DNA of 64,000 bases from G942493375 sp942493375 (lineage in GTDB: Bacteria > Armatimonadota > UBA5829), in assembly GCA_942493375.1 (NCBI GenBank), contig OW818698.1, forward strand, positions 6,510,001 through 6,574,000. Direction: 5' to 3'. A model generated the notes under the pieces. That model made no database searches and was not told where the DNA came from. It saw only the letters and a list, made by a program, of their open reading frames with translations. A program made the translations under genes and the position numbers. Positions 51,929-62,486 of the stretch are shown here, piece after piece (the first letter of the stretch is position 1; each line of letters opens with the position of its first letter).

Positions 51929-54900
51929 ATGATGCGCAAAAGTCAGTGGTTTTGGACAATAGCAGCATTAGTTATCGGAGTATGTTTGTGTGGTAAAGCA
52001 AATGCTTCGCTGATAGTGAATCCCAATTCTAATACACTGTGGGTTGAAGAGTTCAATACTTTGGAACTTAACGACGACCGGACTTCCGGCTGGGGCAATT
52101 CAGACCCGGATCAGGTGAGTGTTGAACCAGTCGTAGGAAAGGCACGTCTTCGCGAGATTGCTCAGCAATCCTGGGGATCATTGGAACGCTATATACCATC
52201 CGATTGTCGACCTACCAGCAATTACAGATACCTCCAAATCCGCGTGGCAGCAATAGAAAACATAAAAAACGGTCTTTTGCTAGGCAATGCCAGTACTGGT
52301 GGATTGGGTATGGGTAAGATGTTTGTCGGAGTGACGACTGTGGACCTGTCTGCTCAGCCTTTCTATGGCAGTCAAGGTAATTGGGCGCTTTCTCTGACTA
52401 TGATCGGTCAACAAGGAACTGAGCCTGGCGGTTGGTTGGACGTGGATTGGATAAAATGCGTAAAATTACCAGTTAGCGGATTGACAATGGAATTGCTTGA
52501 GAAAGATGAACCGAACCGCACAGCTGAGGTGGGTGAAACCATCATCCTGCGTTATTTTGCAGGTGAAAAATCCCTTGAGAAACCTATTGATGTACGCTTC
52601 TTCTTTGCTTCCAAAATGCTGCCTTATAGTTTTGATGGGGAAGAATCTGTATTATTGCGGGATGATGGCAGGAACGGTGATGAGAAGGCCGGAGATCGCA
52701 TATATTCGAAGGCGATTTCTATCAAGTCTGACACTATTAGCTTGGAATCGCTCAAGACATCGACGGATGGATTAAATGCGCTGCTCGCTTCAGCGGTTGT
52801 TGGTGCGGAGTCTGTTCATACATATGCCCCTTTCTATTTCGATATTAAAACGGAACGAAAGCTTGATATCCTCGATAGTTATGGAGCAACGCCTTTGACA
52901 GTGCAAAACCGTCTGAGGTGGATGCGGGAAACCAAGGGTGAGAACTTGGCTCTGGGTAAACGAGTAAGATATTCGCTGACACCTGACTATGGATTGACCA
53001 CAGATGCCAAAGATACTGAACAACTTACTGATGGTAAATTATCGACTCATGGGGATGATAAGATTTGGTTCGACAGTGAGGCAGTCGGCTGGTATGAAAG
53101 TGCGCGTCCAACACAAGGATTAAATATTCTTCTAGATCTTGGTTCTGTCCAACCTGTGGGCAAGGTAGTTGCACGTTTCCTCAGTGGTGGTGAGCAGGGG
53201 AGTTTACTTGCTCCAAGCGAGATAACAGTCGTTGCCAGCGAGGACGGGAAACAGTTTTATAAAGTGGCGTCTCTGATTAAGTTGATGCCGGCTGAACGTG
53301 ACAGAGCAAATCAACCTGGCAACTACTATATAGCTGAGGATGGCACAGCTTATGTGTATCCATTTGCATTCCCGCTAAAAATGAATGCGAGGTACATAGG
53401 ATTAGCTGTAAAAGGAGCCACAGACTCAGTCTTTTGTGATGAAATAGCCGTTCTAAAGGGGAGCTTTCCATCGAGTGCTGCGAGCAGATTCATAGCGGAT
53501 CGGCGTGTTACTTTCGTTACTGAAGGAATTATCTTTGGTCCGATGAAACCCAAACTTGCCATTGCCACCAATATAAATGTACCCAACTTCTTCCGCACAC
53601 TTGATTGTCGACCCGCTGAGGCTCGTTCTAAAGAGGCAATGTGTGTGATTGAGTTGCCAGCGCAGGTAAAGTTCCTTGCCAGCGATGCTTCAAAGGGTAT
53701 TAAGAGCGAAGACTTTGAGGCTGATGGACTAAAGTGGAAGCGCTGGTCGTTCACAATGCCCTCAAATAGTACTTTGTGGCAAATGCCTTTCTATCTTTCT
53801 ATTGCTGGTAAACTTCCGAAGAATCCCAAAGCAGTTTTTTATGCACGCTGCGAAGGCTTCGAGCCAAACCGTGTAACTGTTCCGTTGATCCCTATTAAGA
53901 TTCCGAAAGTTCCCCGACTTAACGGTATGCATGTGAGCCTGGCCTGGATGGGCGAAGGCAATGCTCTTGACTGGCCTGGTTTCTTTGATGCCTGGGAGCA
54001 GATGGGTTTCAATGCTGTAAGCACATTCCCACGCTATTGGTATGGGACGATCAAACCCGATGTTGCTGCGTGGCTGGCAGAAGCGCGTAAGCGTGGTTTC
54101 AATGTTGTATATAACGAATCGCCATTCCATGAGATGGGTTGGATCCACCGAACCGAGACGGAAATGAACAGCCAGCTTGCCGGTGGTCCTTCACAGAATC
54201 CATGTCCATCTTATAGAGGTCGCTTTTACCAGGAAGAAATCAAGCGTGTCGGTGACTGCTATGAAATGTGTGCCGGTGATTATGTGTTCTACGATATAGA
54301 ATACTGGTATAACGGTGCACGGGAAGCCGGGTTATGTTCGCGGTGTCTTGAGTGGCAGGCTAAAAGTGGCAAGAGTATGGACGAATGCCTGGTAGATATG
54401 GGCGCTCAGATGAAGTCGGATATGTTCAATGAAATCCAGGCGCGCAGTAAGAAACTCGGTCGAAAAATGCCGATTATTGGTATGTATGATCTCAATGCAT
54501 CCGATCCGGTTTATGAGTCTGTTGACGATTTCCGCCTTGAATATCCAAATCTAGTCCAGCTCAGTCAGCCAAGTCTCTACTGTATGAATAGAATCCAATA
54601 TGCACATGATACCGTCCGTGCAGATTTCGAAGCTCTCAAAGGTAAAAAGGGAGTAATCTTACCCTGGCTGACTGCAGGCACATACGGCGAAGCGGATTCT
54701 GCTGCTATTGAAGCCCTGATCCTTGAGTGTTTTATGAATGGTGCAACGGGGATTACATACTTCTGTTTTACTGATTTTGACACAGCACTGGATTATCAAG
54801 CTCATGCTCTGGCCCTGGCTGCCATCGCACCGTATCAGAAACTGCTCTTGAATGGCACTTCTTACAAGGTGAAAGTTGATGCACCGGGAGTGCTGGCTTC

Positions 54901-55117
54901 AGGTTGGTGGAATGGCCGTGATGAAATGCTGTTGTTGCTTGGAAATTACGACAATTCCCTCCCGGCATCGGTCAAGGTCAAGTTACCATTTGGCAAAGTC
55001 ATGACTGTCAAGAATGTATTGAATGGTAAGATGCTGCCTGTTGGTAAAATGTTGAATGTGAAAATCCCGGCTAAAGGCTTTGGGTTTTATTATATTCAAG
55101 GCGCAGCAGTGAAGTAA
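51929..55117 (+). CDS. secreted F5/8-type-C and TIM-barrel glycosidase-like protein
   Basis: A 1062-aa exported protein with a signal peptide (residues about 1-26, ending GKANA). A beta region follows, then a discoidin-like domain near residues 340-515 (GENLALGKRVRYSLTP; ILLDLGSVQPVGKVV; ARYIGLAVKGA). A C-terminal barrel begins near 660: VSLAWMGEGNALDWPGF, GFNAVSTFPRYWYG, VFYDIEYWYNG and GITYFCFTDFD. YDIEYW is a plausible acid/base strand. Substrate unknown. The ATG at 51929 (or the adjacent ATG at 51932) has GGGGG upstream. It is co-directional with the DUF4838 gene, 51 bp after its stop. Confidence 0.75.
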   Translation: MMRKSQWFWTIAALVIGVCLCGKANASLIVNPNSNTLWVEEFNTLELNDDRTSGWGNSDPDQVSVEPVVGKARLREIAQQSWGSLERYIPSDCRPTSNYRYLQIRVAAIENIKNGLLLGNASTGGLGMGKMFVGVTTVDLSAQPFYGSQGNWALSLTMIGQQGTEPGGWLDVDWIKCVKLPVSGLTMELLEKDEPNRTAEVGETIILRYFAGEKSLEKPIDVRFFFASKMLPYSFDGEESVLLRDDGRNGDEKAGDRIYSKAISIKSDTISLESLKTSTDGLNALLASAVVGAESVHTYAPFYFDIKTERKLDILDSYGATPLTVQNRLRWMRETKGENLALGKRVRYSLTPDYGLTTDAKDTEQLTDGKLSTHGDDKIWFDSEAVGWYESARPTQGLNILLDLGSVQPVGKVVARFLSGGEQGSLLAPSEITVVASEDGKQFYKVASLIKLMPAERDRANQPGNYYIAEDGTAYVYPFAFPLKMNARYIGLAVKGATDSVFCDEIAVLKGSFPSSAASRFIADRRVTFVTEGIIFGPMKPKLAIATNINVPNFFRTLDCRPAEARSKEAMCVIELPAQVKFLASDASKGIKSEDFEADGLKWKRWSFTMPSNSTLWQMPFYLSIAGKLPKNPKAVFYARCEGFEPNRVTVPLIPIKIPKVPRLNGMHVSLAWMGEGNALDWPGFFDAWEQMGFNAVSTFPRYWYGTIKPDVAAWLAEARKRGFNVVYNESPFHEMGWIHRTETEMNSQLAGGPSQNPCPSYRGRFYQEEIKRVGDCYEMCAGDYVFYDIEYWYNGAREAGLCSRCLEWQAKSGKSMDECLVDMGAQMKSDMFNEIQARSKKLGRKMPIIGMYDLNASDPVYESVDDFRLEYPNLVQLSQPSLYCMNRIQYAHDTVRADFEALKGKKGVILPWLTAGTYGEADSAAIEALILECFMNGATGITYFCFTDFDTALDYQAHALALAAIAPYQKLLLNGTSYKVKVDAPGVLASGWWNGRDEMLLLLGNYDNSLPASVKVKLPFGKVMTVKNVLNGKMLPVGKMLNVKIPAKGFGFYYIQGAAVK

Positions 55118-55124
55118 CAAATTT

Positions 55125-55244
55125 GTCATTCTGAGGAACGAAGAATCTGCTTTTTGTAAGAATAAATTGGCAATCAGAACAGCAGATTCTTCACTGCGTT
55201 CAGAATGACAGAATAAGCAGATTCTTTGTTACACTCAGAATGAC
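55125..55244. repeat. three GTCATTCTGAG-type repeat units
   Basis: One unit at 55125-55151 (GTCATTCTGAGGAACGAAG...) faces two inverted copies at 55181-55209 and 55216-55244 (AGCAGATTCTT...CAGAATGAC). They belong to the family of the perfect 26-bp repeat at 13101-13180. The last two copies lie within the 3' coding end of the neighbouring minus-strand gene. Confidence 0.8.
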
Positions 55245-57519
55245 AATTTTTATATACAGAGACAACCTGTTCCTGCGCAGGGCCTTTCCATACGCTGCCA
55301 CCAAATGTGGTTACGTATATAGTTTCAGGGTCTGCGGGATCGAATGTTACGCGCTGAGCATTGCCGAAGGGCAATCCTGACATTGCTGACCAGGTGGTGC
55401 CATTGTCTTTGCTGAGCCAGAGTCCAGCATCAGGAGCACCTTCAGTGAGTGTTGCATATATCCAGCCTGGATGCTTGGGATGCAGATATGCACCGAAGTG
55501 TTCAGGACCTTTTTTTAGTATACACTTCCAGGTAGCACCACCGTCTGTTGTCCGCCATAGGCCTCCCTGTTTATCATCACGAGCACCTGCTGCGCCGATG
55601 TATATTATTTTGCTGTTGCCTGGATCTACAGTGAAATCTTTCGGCCAGAGCAGAGGTTGAGATTCATTCACTATCGTCCAGTGGTCTCCACCATCTGTTG
55701 AGCGGAATAGCCCGACGCCTTCTTTGGTGAATGCACCGTCTTGGCGAAGCGCGGTTACCAATGCGAATAGAGTGCCGTCTTTGTGGAGAGCAACCCGACA
55801 TACGCGAAGGTTCCCCGGAGCACCCAGTCCGTCGTTTTTTGCTAGCCAAGTTTTGCCATCATCTATTGATTTAAATACACCCTTGCCAAATTGTCCTGCA
55901 TATAGTGTGCGATTGCCTTTGGGACTTCGAGGGTCAATTACTACAGAGGTGGTTGCAGTGACCGGAAGTCCCTGATTGCTTGGAGTCCATGTTGATGCGA
56001 AGTCGGTGCTGACGCAGACACCACCGGGACCGTTATTGTTGTGCCTGCCTGATATTATGTTGTCGTTTGGAATATCATGGACATTGGAAAATGCTCCCCA
56101 GACTTTTCCCGGAATCTCGGGATCAAAAGCTAATTCGTAACAAGTGTTTCTCCATGGTGCACGACCTTTCAAGGCCCACCATTCCCATGTTTTTCCACTG
56201 TCTTCTGAGCGTGCAAAACCTATGTCAGTGTAACAAATATAGTGGTTCTTTTGTTCGAATGGATCTATGTAGTAGTTCCAGGTGGTTGTTACTACCAGAC
56301 CATTGCAAATCCAATGTCGTGGTTTGTTGGGGATCTCAGGAGCCTGTTGAGTGTAAGCAAGCTGCCAGGAATTTCCACCATCGACTGTTGTGTAAGCGTG
56401 TCCATTGTCTACGGTTAATAAAATATCTGGATTGGTATTGCAGATTGCTATCCTGGGGATATCTTGATAATATTGACCATCGTTGAATACCACATAGTCT
56501 TGCTCCACGTTGATAGGCTTCCACCGGGGATCAGCTTGAAAAGTTGAACGCCAGGTAGATCCTGTATCATCTGAACGATAAACGCTGGCATTATGGGGTG
56601 GGGGTATTCCAGTATTGGTATTGAATGCATATACGGTTTTTGGTTTGGCATTGGAAGTTACTATATGTTGATATTGTGCGATAGTTCCCATCGACCACTC
56701 ATCAAACGGTTTTGTTTCCAGATTCAGTCCTTGACCATTTATTGTTTTCCAAGTGTTTCCGTGATCCAAAGAACAATATATCCCACCGGTAAATTTGCCA
56801 TCTACTTCTTTGCTGGGTATCGTTACATACAGGATACATCCGTCTTTTGAGTTCGACCCTCCGGAGAAATCGAGGATTGCACCCGCAGGCAGACCGCTTG
56901 TCTTACGCTCCCAGGTCTTTGCATCGTCATTGGAGATCCACACTCCCTCGGTAGTTCCAGCGAAGCAGATGCCTGGTTTCGTTTGATCAAAATGGAATGC
57001 CAGCACTTCACCTGTGGGGCCATTACTCCGTTCCCATGTTGTTCCTGCATCTTCCGAACGCCATATACCTCCACCAGCGCCAACCAGCATTTGTTGAGGT
57101 GAAGATGGATTAATGGCAATCTCACCCATAAGGTCACCCGGCAGGTTACCAATAGCTTTCCATGTGACACCAGCATCCTTGCTGATTGCAAGGCCTGACC
57201 AGGCGTTAGCTGCATAAATGACTTTAGGATCAATTGGATGGAATGCAGGACGGCAGCGGGTATTGGTCCGCAGTTGTGAATAGTGGATCATCTGCCAATT
57301 ACGACCACCGTCAGATGAAATATATGCAGCCCCCATATCGCAGTTTATCAACATGAGCTTGGGGTTAACTGGACTGATACCGGGAGAAAACATCCCTCCG
57401 CCACCCGATAAGCCAACTGGTTCCCATTTAATGGCTGCGCTTTGAGCTGCTGTGGCTATCATCAGGAAAGCTGTGACTGAGAATATCGCGAGTAATGTTA
57501 TGCGCTGTGTGTGTTGCAT
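55174..57519 (-). CDS. secreted Asp-box beta-propeller protein (sialidase/GH74-like) with repeat-derived tail
   Basis: A 781-aa exported protein with a signal peptide (residues 1-28, ending TAAQSA). About 13 Asp-box motifs (S/T-x-D-x-G-x-T-W) are present: SSDGGRNW, SKDAGVTW, SEDAGTTW, SLDHGNTW, SDDTGSTW, SEDSGKTW, SIDDGKTW, STDGGDHW, TTDGGATW and SKDNGTTW among them. This suggests one or two seven-bladed propellers as in GH74 xyloglucanases or VPS10-type proteins. Catalytic residues are not assignable. The last 22 residues (beginning CHSECNKESAYSVI) are translated dispersed repeat, not propeller. The ATG has AGGAG 7 nt upstream. Confidence 0.85.
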   Translation of the reverse strand: MQHTQRITLLAIFSVTAFLMIATAAQSAAIKWEPVGLSGGGGMFSPGISPVNPKLMLINCDMGAAYISSDGGRNWQMIHYSQLRTNTRCRPAFHPIDPKVIYAANAWSGLAISKDAGVTWKAIGNLPGDLMGEIAINPSSPQQMLVGAGGGIWRSEDAGTTWERSNGPTGEVLAFHFDQTKPGICFAGTTEGVWISNDDAKTWERKTSGLPAGAILDFSGGSNSKDGCILYVTIPSKEVDGKFTGGIYCSLDHGNTWKTINGQGLNLETKPFDEWSMGTIAQYQHIVTSNAKPKTVYAFNTNTGIPPPHNASVYRSDDTGSTWRSTFQADPRWKPINVEQDYVVFNDGQYYQDIPRIAICNTNPDILLTVDNGHAYTTVDGGNSWQLAYTQQAPEIPNKPRHWICNGLVVTTTWNYYIDPFEQKNHYICYTDIGFARSEDSGKTWEWWALKGRAPWRNTCYELAFDPEIPGKVWGAFSNVHDIPNDNIISGRHNNNGPGGVCVSTDFASTWTPSNQGLPVTATTSVVIDPRSPKGNRTLYAGQFGKGVFKSIDDGKTWLAKNDGLGAPGNLRVCRVALHKDGTLFALVTALRQDGAFTKEGVGLFRSTDGGDHWTIVNESQPLLWPKDFTVDPGNSKIIYIGAAGARDDKQGGLWRTTDGGATWKCILKKGPEHFGAYLHPKHPGWIYATLTEGAPDAGLWLSKDNGTTWSAMSGLPFGNAQRVTFDPADPETIYVTTFGGSVWKGPAQEQVVSVYKNCHSECNKESAYSVILNAVKNLLF

Positions 57520-57735
57520 GTCATACTCCTGATTCATATTCATGTATTTAGTTTTGATTGGTTTATAGTATCTCATATATCCAATATATGCCAAGTAAAT
57601 AATATAGAGTGCGTAATTGAAGAACCGTTCACTTCATATTCATTAGAGGATGTTAGGGGCTCTGTGGTTAACAATTCAATATGGTAAATAACCAATTATA
57701 GTTATTATCCTGCAGTAAAGATTGGAGAAACAGAT

Positions 57736-60700
57736 ATGCATGATTGGGAAAATCCCGAACTAACGAATCGCAACCGTCTTCCTGGGAGGACGTATACATT
57801 TCCATATCCGGATGAAGCATCGGCTAAAAGTTTTCAGAGAGGTGTATCCCCCTGGTTTATGTTGTTAAACGGGACCTGGGAGTTCGAGTATTCTTCATCT
57901 CCATTAATCCCACCAAGTGAACCATATGCTTCTTTGTTTGGTCTTCAGGATTCCTCTATGGATTCTGAATCTTCATGTGATTGCACATGCGGCACAGGTG
58001 AAGAAAACTGGAATGAGATTACAGTGCCGTCCTGCTGGCAGATGGAAGGATTTGGATATCCTCACTATACAAACGTAAACTACCCATTTCCTGTCGATCC
58101 TCCAAGAGTCCCCACAGAGAACCCAACCGGGTCATATGTGCGCGAGTTTGAGATTCCGGCTAATTGGGATGGCAAACGTATTCATCTGAGATTTGAGGGA
58201 GTCGATTCTGCATTTCATGTCTGGGTCAATGGCAAGGCAGTCGGCTTCAGCAAGGGCAGCAGGATTCCATCTGAGTTCGACATTACTTCCTACCTCAGAG
58301 AAGGCCAGAATGATCTCGCAGTCCGTGTATATCAGTGGTCCGATGGCAGTTACTGTGAAGATCAGGATATGTGGTGGTTGAGCGGGATATTCCGTGATGT
58401 ATATTTGCTCGCACTGCCGGAGACGCATATTTGGGATGCTTGTGTTGAGGTTGAACTCGACGGAGCTTATACTAATGCAGCCCTGGATATAAATGCTCAG
58501 GTGCATGGTCCTATTGATGGATATGCTCTGGAAGCTCATCTGGTCGATAAGAACGACAAGCCTGTGGCGGAGGCATTCTGCAAGGTGACATCAGATTCTG
58601 TCAGGATCAGTATTCCTGTGACAAATCCCCAGAAATGGACTGCTGAAACACCCTATCTTTATAAACTGCTGCTGAGCTTGTTTAATCCTATGGGTGAAGT
58701 CACAGAAGTTGTACCGATAAATGTTGGATTCAGACAGGTTGAGATGAAGAATGGTAACCTTCTGGTCAACGGAGTAGCCATCAAGTTCAAAGGCACCAAC
58801 CGCCACGAACATCATCCAGACCTGGGCAGAGCGCTTCCGATTGAAACTATGGTGCAGGATATCCTGCTGATGAAGCGCCACAATATCAATGCTGTCCGAA
58901 CTTCCCATTATTGTGATGATCCCCGATGGTATGACCTTTGTGATTACTATGGGATTTACTTGATTGATGAATGCGATTTGGAAACTCACGGTTTTGGTTC
59001 GCAAAAAGACTGGGGTGGAAATCCTGCCAACGATCCGACATGGGAGAATGCTTGTGTTGACCGTATGGACCGGATGATACGCAGGGATAGAAATCACCCA
59101 TCAGTTATTATGTGGTCACTCGGCAACGAATCCAGCTTTGGCTGCAATCACATTGCAATGGCAAATCATGCACGCAGTCTCAATCCTACCAGGCCTCTGC
59201 ACTACGAAGGTGATCAGAAGATGGAGGTGGCAGACGTCTTCAGTCAGATGTATACCCACGTAGATAATGTTGTTAAAATCGGCAAAGGCGAACCGGTGGC
59301 TTATTGGGATGGTCAATTGGCTCCTGAAAGCTTCGCCGGTGCTCCATTTATCCTGTGCGAATATGCGCATGCTATGGGCAACGGACCTGGTGGTTTAAAA
59401 GAATACTGGGATGCCATATACGAGTACGATCGTCTGCAGGGAGCGTTTGTCTGGGAATGGCTGGACCATGGTATTCGGCAGTTAACTGAAGATGGCACTG
59501 AATACTTTGCATATGGTGGGGATTTCGGTGATCTACCAACCGACGGCAACTTTGTGTGTGATGGATTATTGATGCCGGACAGAACACCTACACCTGGCCT
59601 AATTGAGCTTAAGAAAGTCATTGAACCAGTCAAAGTGGATGCTCTGGACTTACTTGCTGGCTCATTTAAAATAACTAATCGTTATGATTTCTGCAGTCTG
59701 GAGCACCTGGCTCTATCATGGTCAGTGACTATAGATGGAACTGAAGTCGAGTCCGGAGTTACGCTTGTCCCACAGATTTCTGGTCGCGCATCGACTGATA
59801 TCAATATCCCGTATAATTATCCCTACGGTAAGCGCGGTGAGTGCTATGTGACCCTGTCATTTAGGCTGGCTTTCAATCAGACATGGGCAGTTGCAGGTCA
59901 CGAAGTTGCCTGGTCACAGTTCAAGTTGCCGGTGGAAACGAAGCTTGCGGTTATATCTGCTGACGATATGCCTGAGCTTGAGGTTGTTGATGTCGACAGT
60001 TACATCACGGTTTCCGGAGCCGATTTCCATTTCTGTTTCGATAAAATCCGCGCATTTATCAGTGATTGGGTCAGCGGCGGTCAGTCTCTGATTGAGCCGG
60101 AGATCGATGCAGAATATGGTCCTGCCGTTCCCAGGCTCAATTTCTGGAGGGCAACCACCGACAATGATCGTTCGTGGGACAATGCTAAGCCTTGGAGAGA
60201 AGCAGGACTCGAGCATCTACAGCACAGGACAGATAATGTCGAAGTTGTGCAGTTGAGTGCTTCGGTTGTGCGAATTACAGCGGATGTCCGCATAGCTCCA
60301 CCGATCTTTGCGCGATCCTTTGCTTGTCGTTACGTCTATACAATATATGGCAATGGTGATGTGCTGCTCGAAGTAAACGGAGTTCCTAAAGGTGACTGGT
60401 GTCCGACCCTACCCAGGATCGGCTTGCAGTTGAGTCTACCTGGTGATCTGGATAATGTTTCATGGTTTGGCAAAGGGCCTGGTGAGAGCTATGTAGACAG
60501 CAAGCAGGCTGGCAGGTTTGGATCATATAGAGCTGATCTAGATGATCTCTATACGCCTTATGTGTTCCCGCAGGAAAATGGTAACCGCAGCGAAGTCAGT
60601 TGGGTTACATTTACTAACCAGCAGGGCAATGGACTGATGGTCATTGGGCAGCCTGAGATCAATTTTAGCGCGCATTGGTTCACTACAGATGATTTCGAGA

Positions 60701-60918
60701 AAGCCAAACACACACACGAACTTGAACCCAGAGACTATCTGACGGTCAATCTGGACTATAAACAGAACGGACTCGGAACTGCGAGTTGCGGTCCTGGCCC
60801 ATGGGAACAGTATCTTCTGAAGACTGAAGAATTCACTTTCAGTATGCTGCTGCGCCCAATAAGCACGGCTGCTATATCTGAGTCAGAATCAAGCAAAATA
60901 GCACCTGAAGTAGTTTAG
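57736..60918 (+). CDS. lacZ: GH2 beta-galactosidase, cytoplasmic
   Basis: A 1060-aa LacZ-type enzyme that hydrolyses terminal beta-galactosides. It has the N-terminal jelly roll (GTWEFEYSSSP, VPSCWQMEGFGYPHYTNV), the immunoglobulin-like domain and the TIM barrel. Acid/base is Glu465 (WSLGNES) and nucleophile Glu542 (FILCEYAHAMGNG). The C-terminal domain 5 has WFGKGPGESYVDSK. There is no signal peptide, unlike the surrounding glycosidases, so it likely acts on imported oligosaccharides. The ATG has GGAG 8 nt upstream. The 216-bp divergent gap upstream shows only a weak TGGTTA-N18-TAACCA dyad (57665-57694). Confidence 0.95.
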   Translation: MHDWENPELTNRNRLPGRTYTFPYPDEASAKSFQRGVSPWFMLLNGTWEFEYSSSPLIPPSEPYASLFGLQDSSMDSESSCDCTCGTGEENWNEITVPSCWQMEGFGYPHYTNVNYPFPVDPPRVPTENPTGSYVREFEIPANWDGKRIHLRFEGVDSAFHVWVNGKAVGFSKGSRIPSEFDITSYLREGQNDLAVRVYQWSDGSYCEDQDMWWLSGIFRDVYLLALPETHIWDACVEVELDGAYTNAALDINAQVHGPIDGYALEAHLVDKNDKPVAEAFCKVTSDSVRISIPVTNPQKWTAETPYLYKLLLSLFNPMGEVTEVVPINVGFRQVEMKNGNLLVNGVAIKFKGTNRHEHHPDLGRALPIETMVQDILLMKRHNINAVRTSHYCDDPRWYDLCDYYGIYLIDECDLETHGFGSQKDWGGNPANDPTWENACVDRMDRMIRRDRNHPSVIMWSLGNESSFGCNHIAMANHARSLNPTRPLHYEGDQKMEVADVFSQMYTHVDNVVKIGKGEPVAYWDGQLAPESFAGAPFILCEYAHAMGNGPGGLKEYWDAIYEYDRLQGAFVWEWLDHGIRQLTEDGTEYFAYGGDFGDLPTDGNFVCDGLLMPDRTPTPGLIELKKVIEPVKVDALDLLAGSFKITNRYDFCSLEHLALSWSVTIDGTEVESGVTLVPQISGRASTDINIPYNYPYGKRGECYVTLSFRLAFNQTWAVAGHEVAWSQFKLPVETKLAVISADDMPELEVVDVDSYITVSGADFHFCFDKIRAFISDWVSGGQSLIEPEIDAEYGPAVPRLNFWRATTDNDRSWDNAKPWREAGLEHLQHRTDNVEVVQLSASVVRITADVRIAPPIFARSFACRYVYTIYGNGDVLLEVNGVPKGDWCPTLPRIGLQLSLPGDLDNVSWFGKGPGESYVDSKQAGRFGSYRADLDDLYTPYVFPQENGNRSEVSWVTFTNQQGNGLMVIGQPEINFSAHWFTTDDFEKAKHTHELEPRDYLTVNLDYKQNGLGTASCGPGPWEQYLLKTEEFTFSMLLRPISTAAISESESSKIAPEVV

Positions 60919-60940
60919 TCACATCGTAGTGATAAGTCAT

Positions 60941-60986
60941 GTAATGGGATTTTGGTTTGCAATGTGCAGAACCGAAATCCCATTAC
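60941..60986 (+). terminator. 17-bp stem hairpin after lacZ
   Basis: The arms 60941-60957 (GTAATGGGATTTTGGTT) and 60970-60986 pair with a single G-T wobble. It is placed 22 bp past the lacZ stop and before the next ribosome site. There is no T-tract. Confidence 0.6.
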
Positions 60987-61017
60987 AATGGCAAATACCA
61001 ATCTTAAGGAGTGTACT

Positions 61018-62367
61018 ATGAAGTATCCATTCTCTCGACTATTTACCTTTCGCACTTATTTATGGTTGTTTGCATGCTTTCTGAGTGTAGTCCTAAGTGT
61101 TCCAAGCATAGCTGCTGATTTATTGTCTTATGTCGCACAACCAGACAGTACGTTTGCCTGGCAAAAGGTGGAGGAGACTACAAATCCACTTGGGACAAGG
61201 GTTGTCTTCAGTATGACAAGTCAGACCTGGCAGGGGATCGCATGGAAGCACAAATTGGAATTGTTAATCCCACCATCCTGTGAATTTCCTGATACAGCGT
61301 TGATGATAGTAGCTGGCGGTAACGGTGGTGGAGGAGAGTCGCAATTCCTTATGTTGGTAGCTTCTATGACCAAATGTCCTGTTGCTATCTTGCACAATAT
61401 TCCCAACCAGCCCTTATATAACAATCTGCGTGAGGACTCTTTGATAGCCTATACATTTGCCAAGGCTCTTGAGACTAACGATATGACGTGGCCGTTACTA
61501 TTACCAATGACTAAGAGTTCCGTTCGCGCAATGGACATATTGCAGGCCTATTCCAAGGCTTCATTGAAATCTGAAATCACTAAGTTCGTCGTTGGAGGAG
61601 CTTCCAAACGTGGTTGGACTACATGGCTGACTGCAGCCGCTGATCCTGCAAGAGTCAAAGGTATCATTCCAATGGTATATGATAACTTGAATCTTTTGAG
61701 TCAGATGGACCTTCAGCTTTCAGCATATGGGAAATATAGTGATGAGATTTCCGAGTATACCGATATTCACCTGCAGGCACAGCTTAAGACACCTGAAGGT
61801 AAGATACTTGCTAAAGTTGTAGATCCCTGGTCTTATATCAAACGAATAACGATGCCCAAGTTGATTATCAATGGCGCCAATGATCCCTATTGGAACATAT
61901 CCTCTATGAATATCTATTGGAAGGATCTCATTGGTAACAAGTCTGTGCTGTATGTTCCGAATGCCGGTCACGATCTGGGAATGGGGAACATGGAGATTCA
62001 GAATGTGATAACAATAGCTGCTCCCATGACAGCGTTTATACGCTCGGTGGCAAAGGGCGAGTCACTTGTCCCAATGAACTGGAAGTATGGCTGTAAGTCG
62101 AACCTCTGCTGGCTGAATATTAAAACAGCTACTAGAAATACCGATGCAAAAATGTGGGTTGCAGTTTCCAATACCCGGGACTTTCGCAAGAGTACATGGA
62201 ATCCGGTTGAACTAAAACCAGGAAAAACCGGTTTTGCCGGATCTGTCCCGCTTCCGACTAAAGGTTATCTAGCGATTTTCGGAGAGGTAATGTTCCCAGG
62301 TTCCCCAGCATATTCGTTGAGCACTCAAGTTGGAGTGTTTGATACTAAGGGTTCCATTAAATCGTAG
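61018..62367 (+). CDS. secreted PhoPQ-activated pathogenicity-related (PqaA) family alpha/beta hydrolase
   Basis: A 449-aa exported protein with an N-terminal signal segment (about residues 10-33, ending SIAA). The alpha/beta-hydrolase fold has a likely triad of Ser196 (GGASKRGW), Asp289 (INGANDPYW) and His318 (PNAGHDLG). The family name comes from Salmonella PqaA; the substrate is unproven. A C-terminal beta domain follows. The ATG at 61018 has AAGGAG 6 nt upstream. An upstream in-frame ATG at 60952 lies inside the lacZ hairpin. Confidence 0.88.
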   Translation: MKYPFSRLFTFRTYLWLFACFLSVVLSVPSIAADLLSYVAQPDSTFAWQKVEETTNPLGTRVVFSMTSQTWQGIAWKHKLELLIPPSCEFPDTALMIVAGGNGGGGESQFLMLVASMTKCPVAILHNIPNQPLYNNLREDSLIAYTFAKALETNDMTWPLLLPMTKSSVRAMDILQAYSKASLKSEITKFVVGGASKRGWTTWLTAAADPARVKGIIPMVYDNLNLLSQMDLQLSAYGKYSDEISEYTDIHLQAQLKTPEGKILAKVVDPWSYIKRITMPKLIINGANDPYWNISSMNIYWKDLIGNKSVLYVPNAGHDLGMGNMEIQNVITIAAPMTAFIRSVAKGESLVPMNWKYGCKSNLCWLNIKTATRNTDAKMWVAVSNTRDFRKSTWNPVELKPGKTGFAGSVPLPTKGYLAIFGEVMFPGSPAYSLSTQVGVFDTKGSIKS

Positions 62368-62381
62368 ATTGTTAACTGACA

Positions 62382-62422
62382 TAATCCGTTCGTGCTGAGC
62401 TAGTCGAAGTACGAACGGATTA
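62382..62422. repeat. 12-bp inverted repeat of the TTCGTGCTGAGC family
   Basis: TAATCCGTTCGT (62382-62393) and ACGAACGGATTA (62411-62422) are perfect arms around GCTGAGCTAGTCGAAGT. This is another dispersed palindromic type, placed between two co-directional secreted-protein genes. Confidence 0.65.
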
Positions 62423-62486
62423 CGCTTGCGTATTAATCAAATAATAAGATCAAAAAATGCTCTCGATTAAGAAGGGTGGTTTGGTT

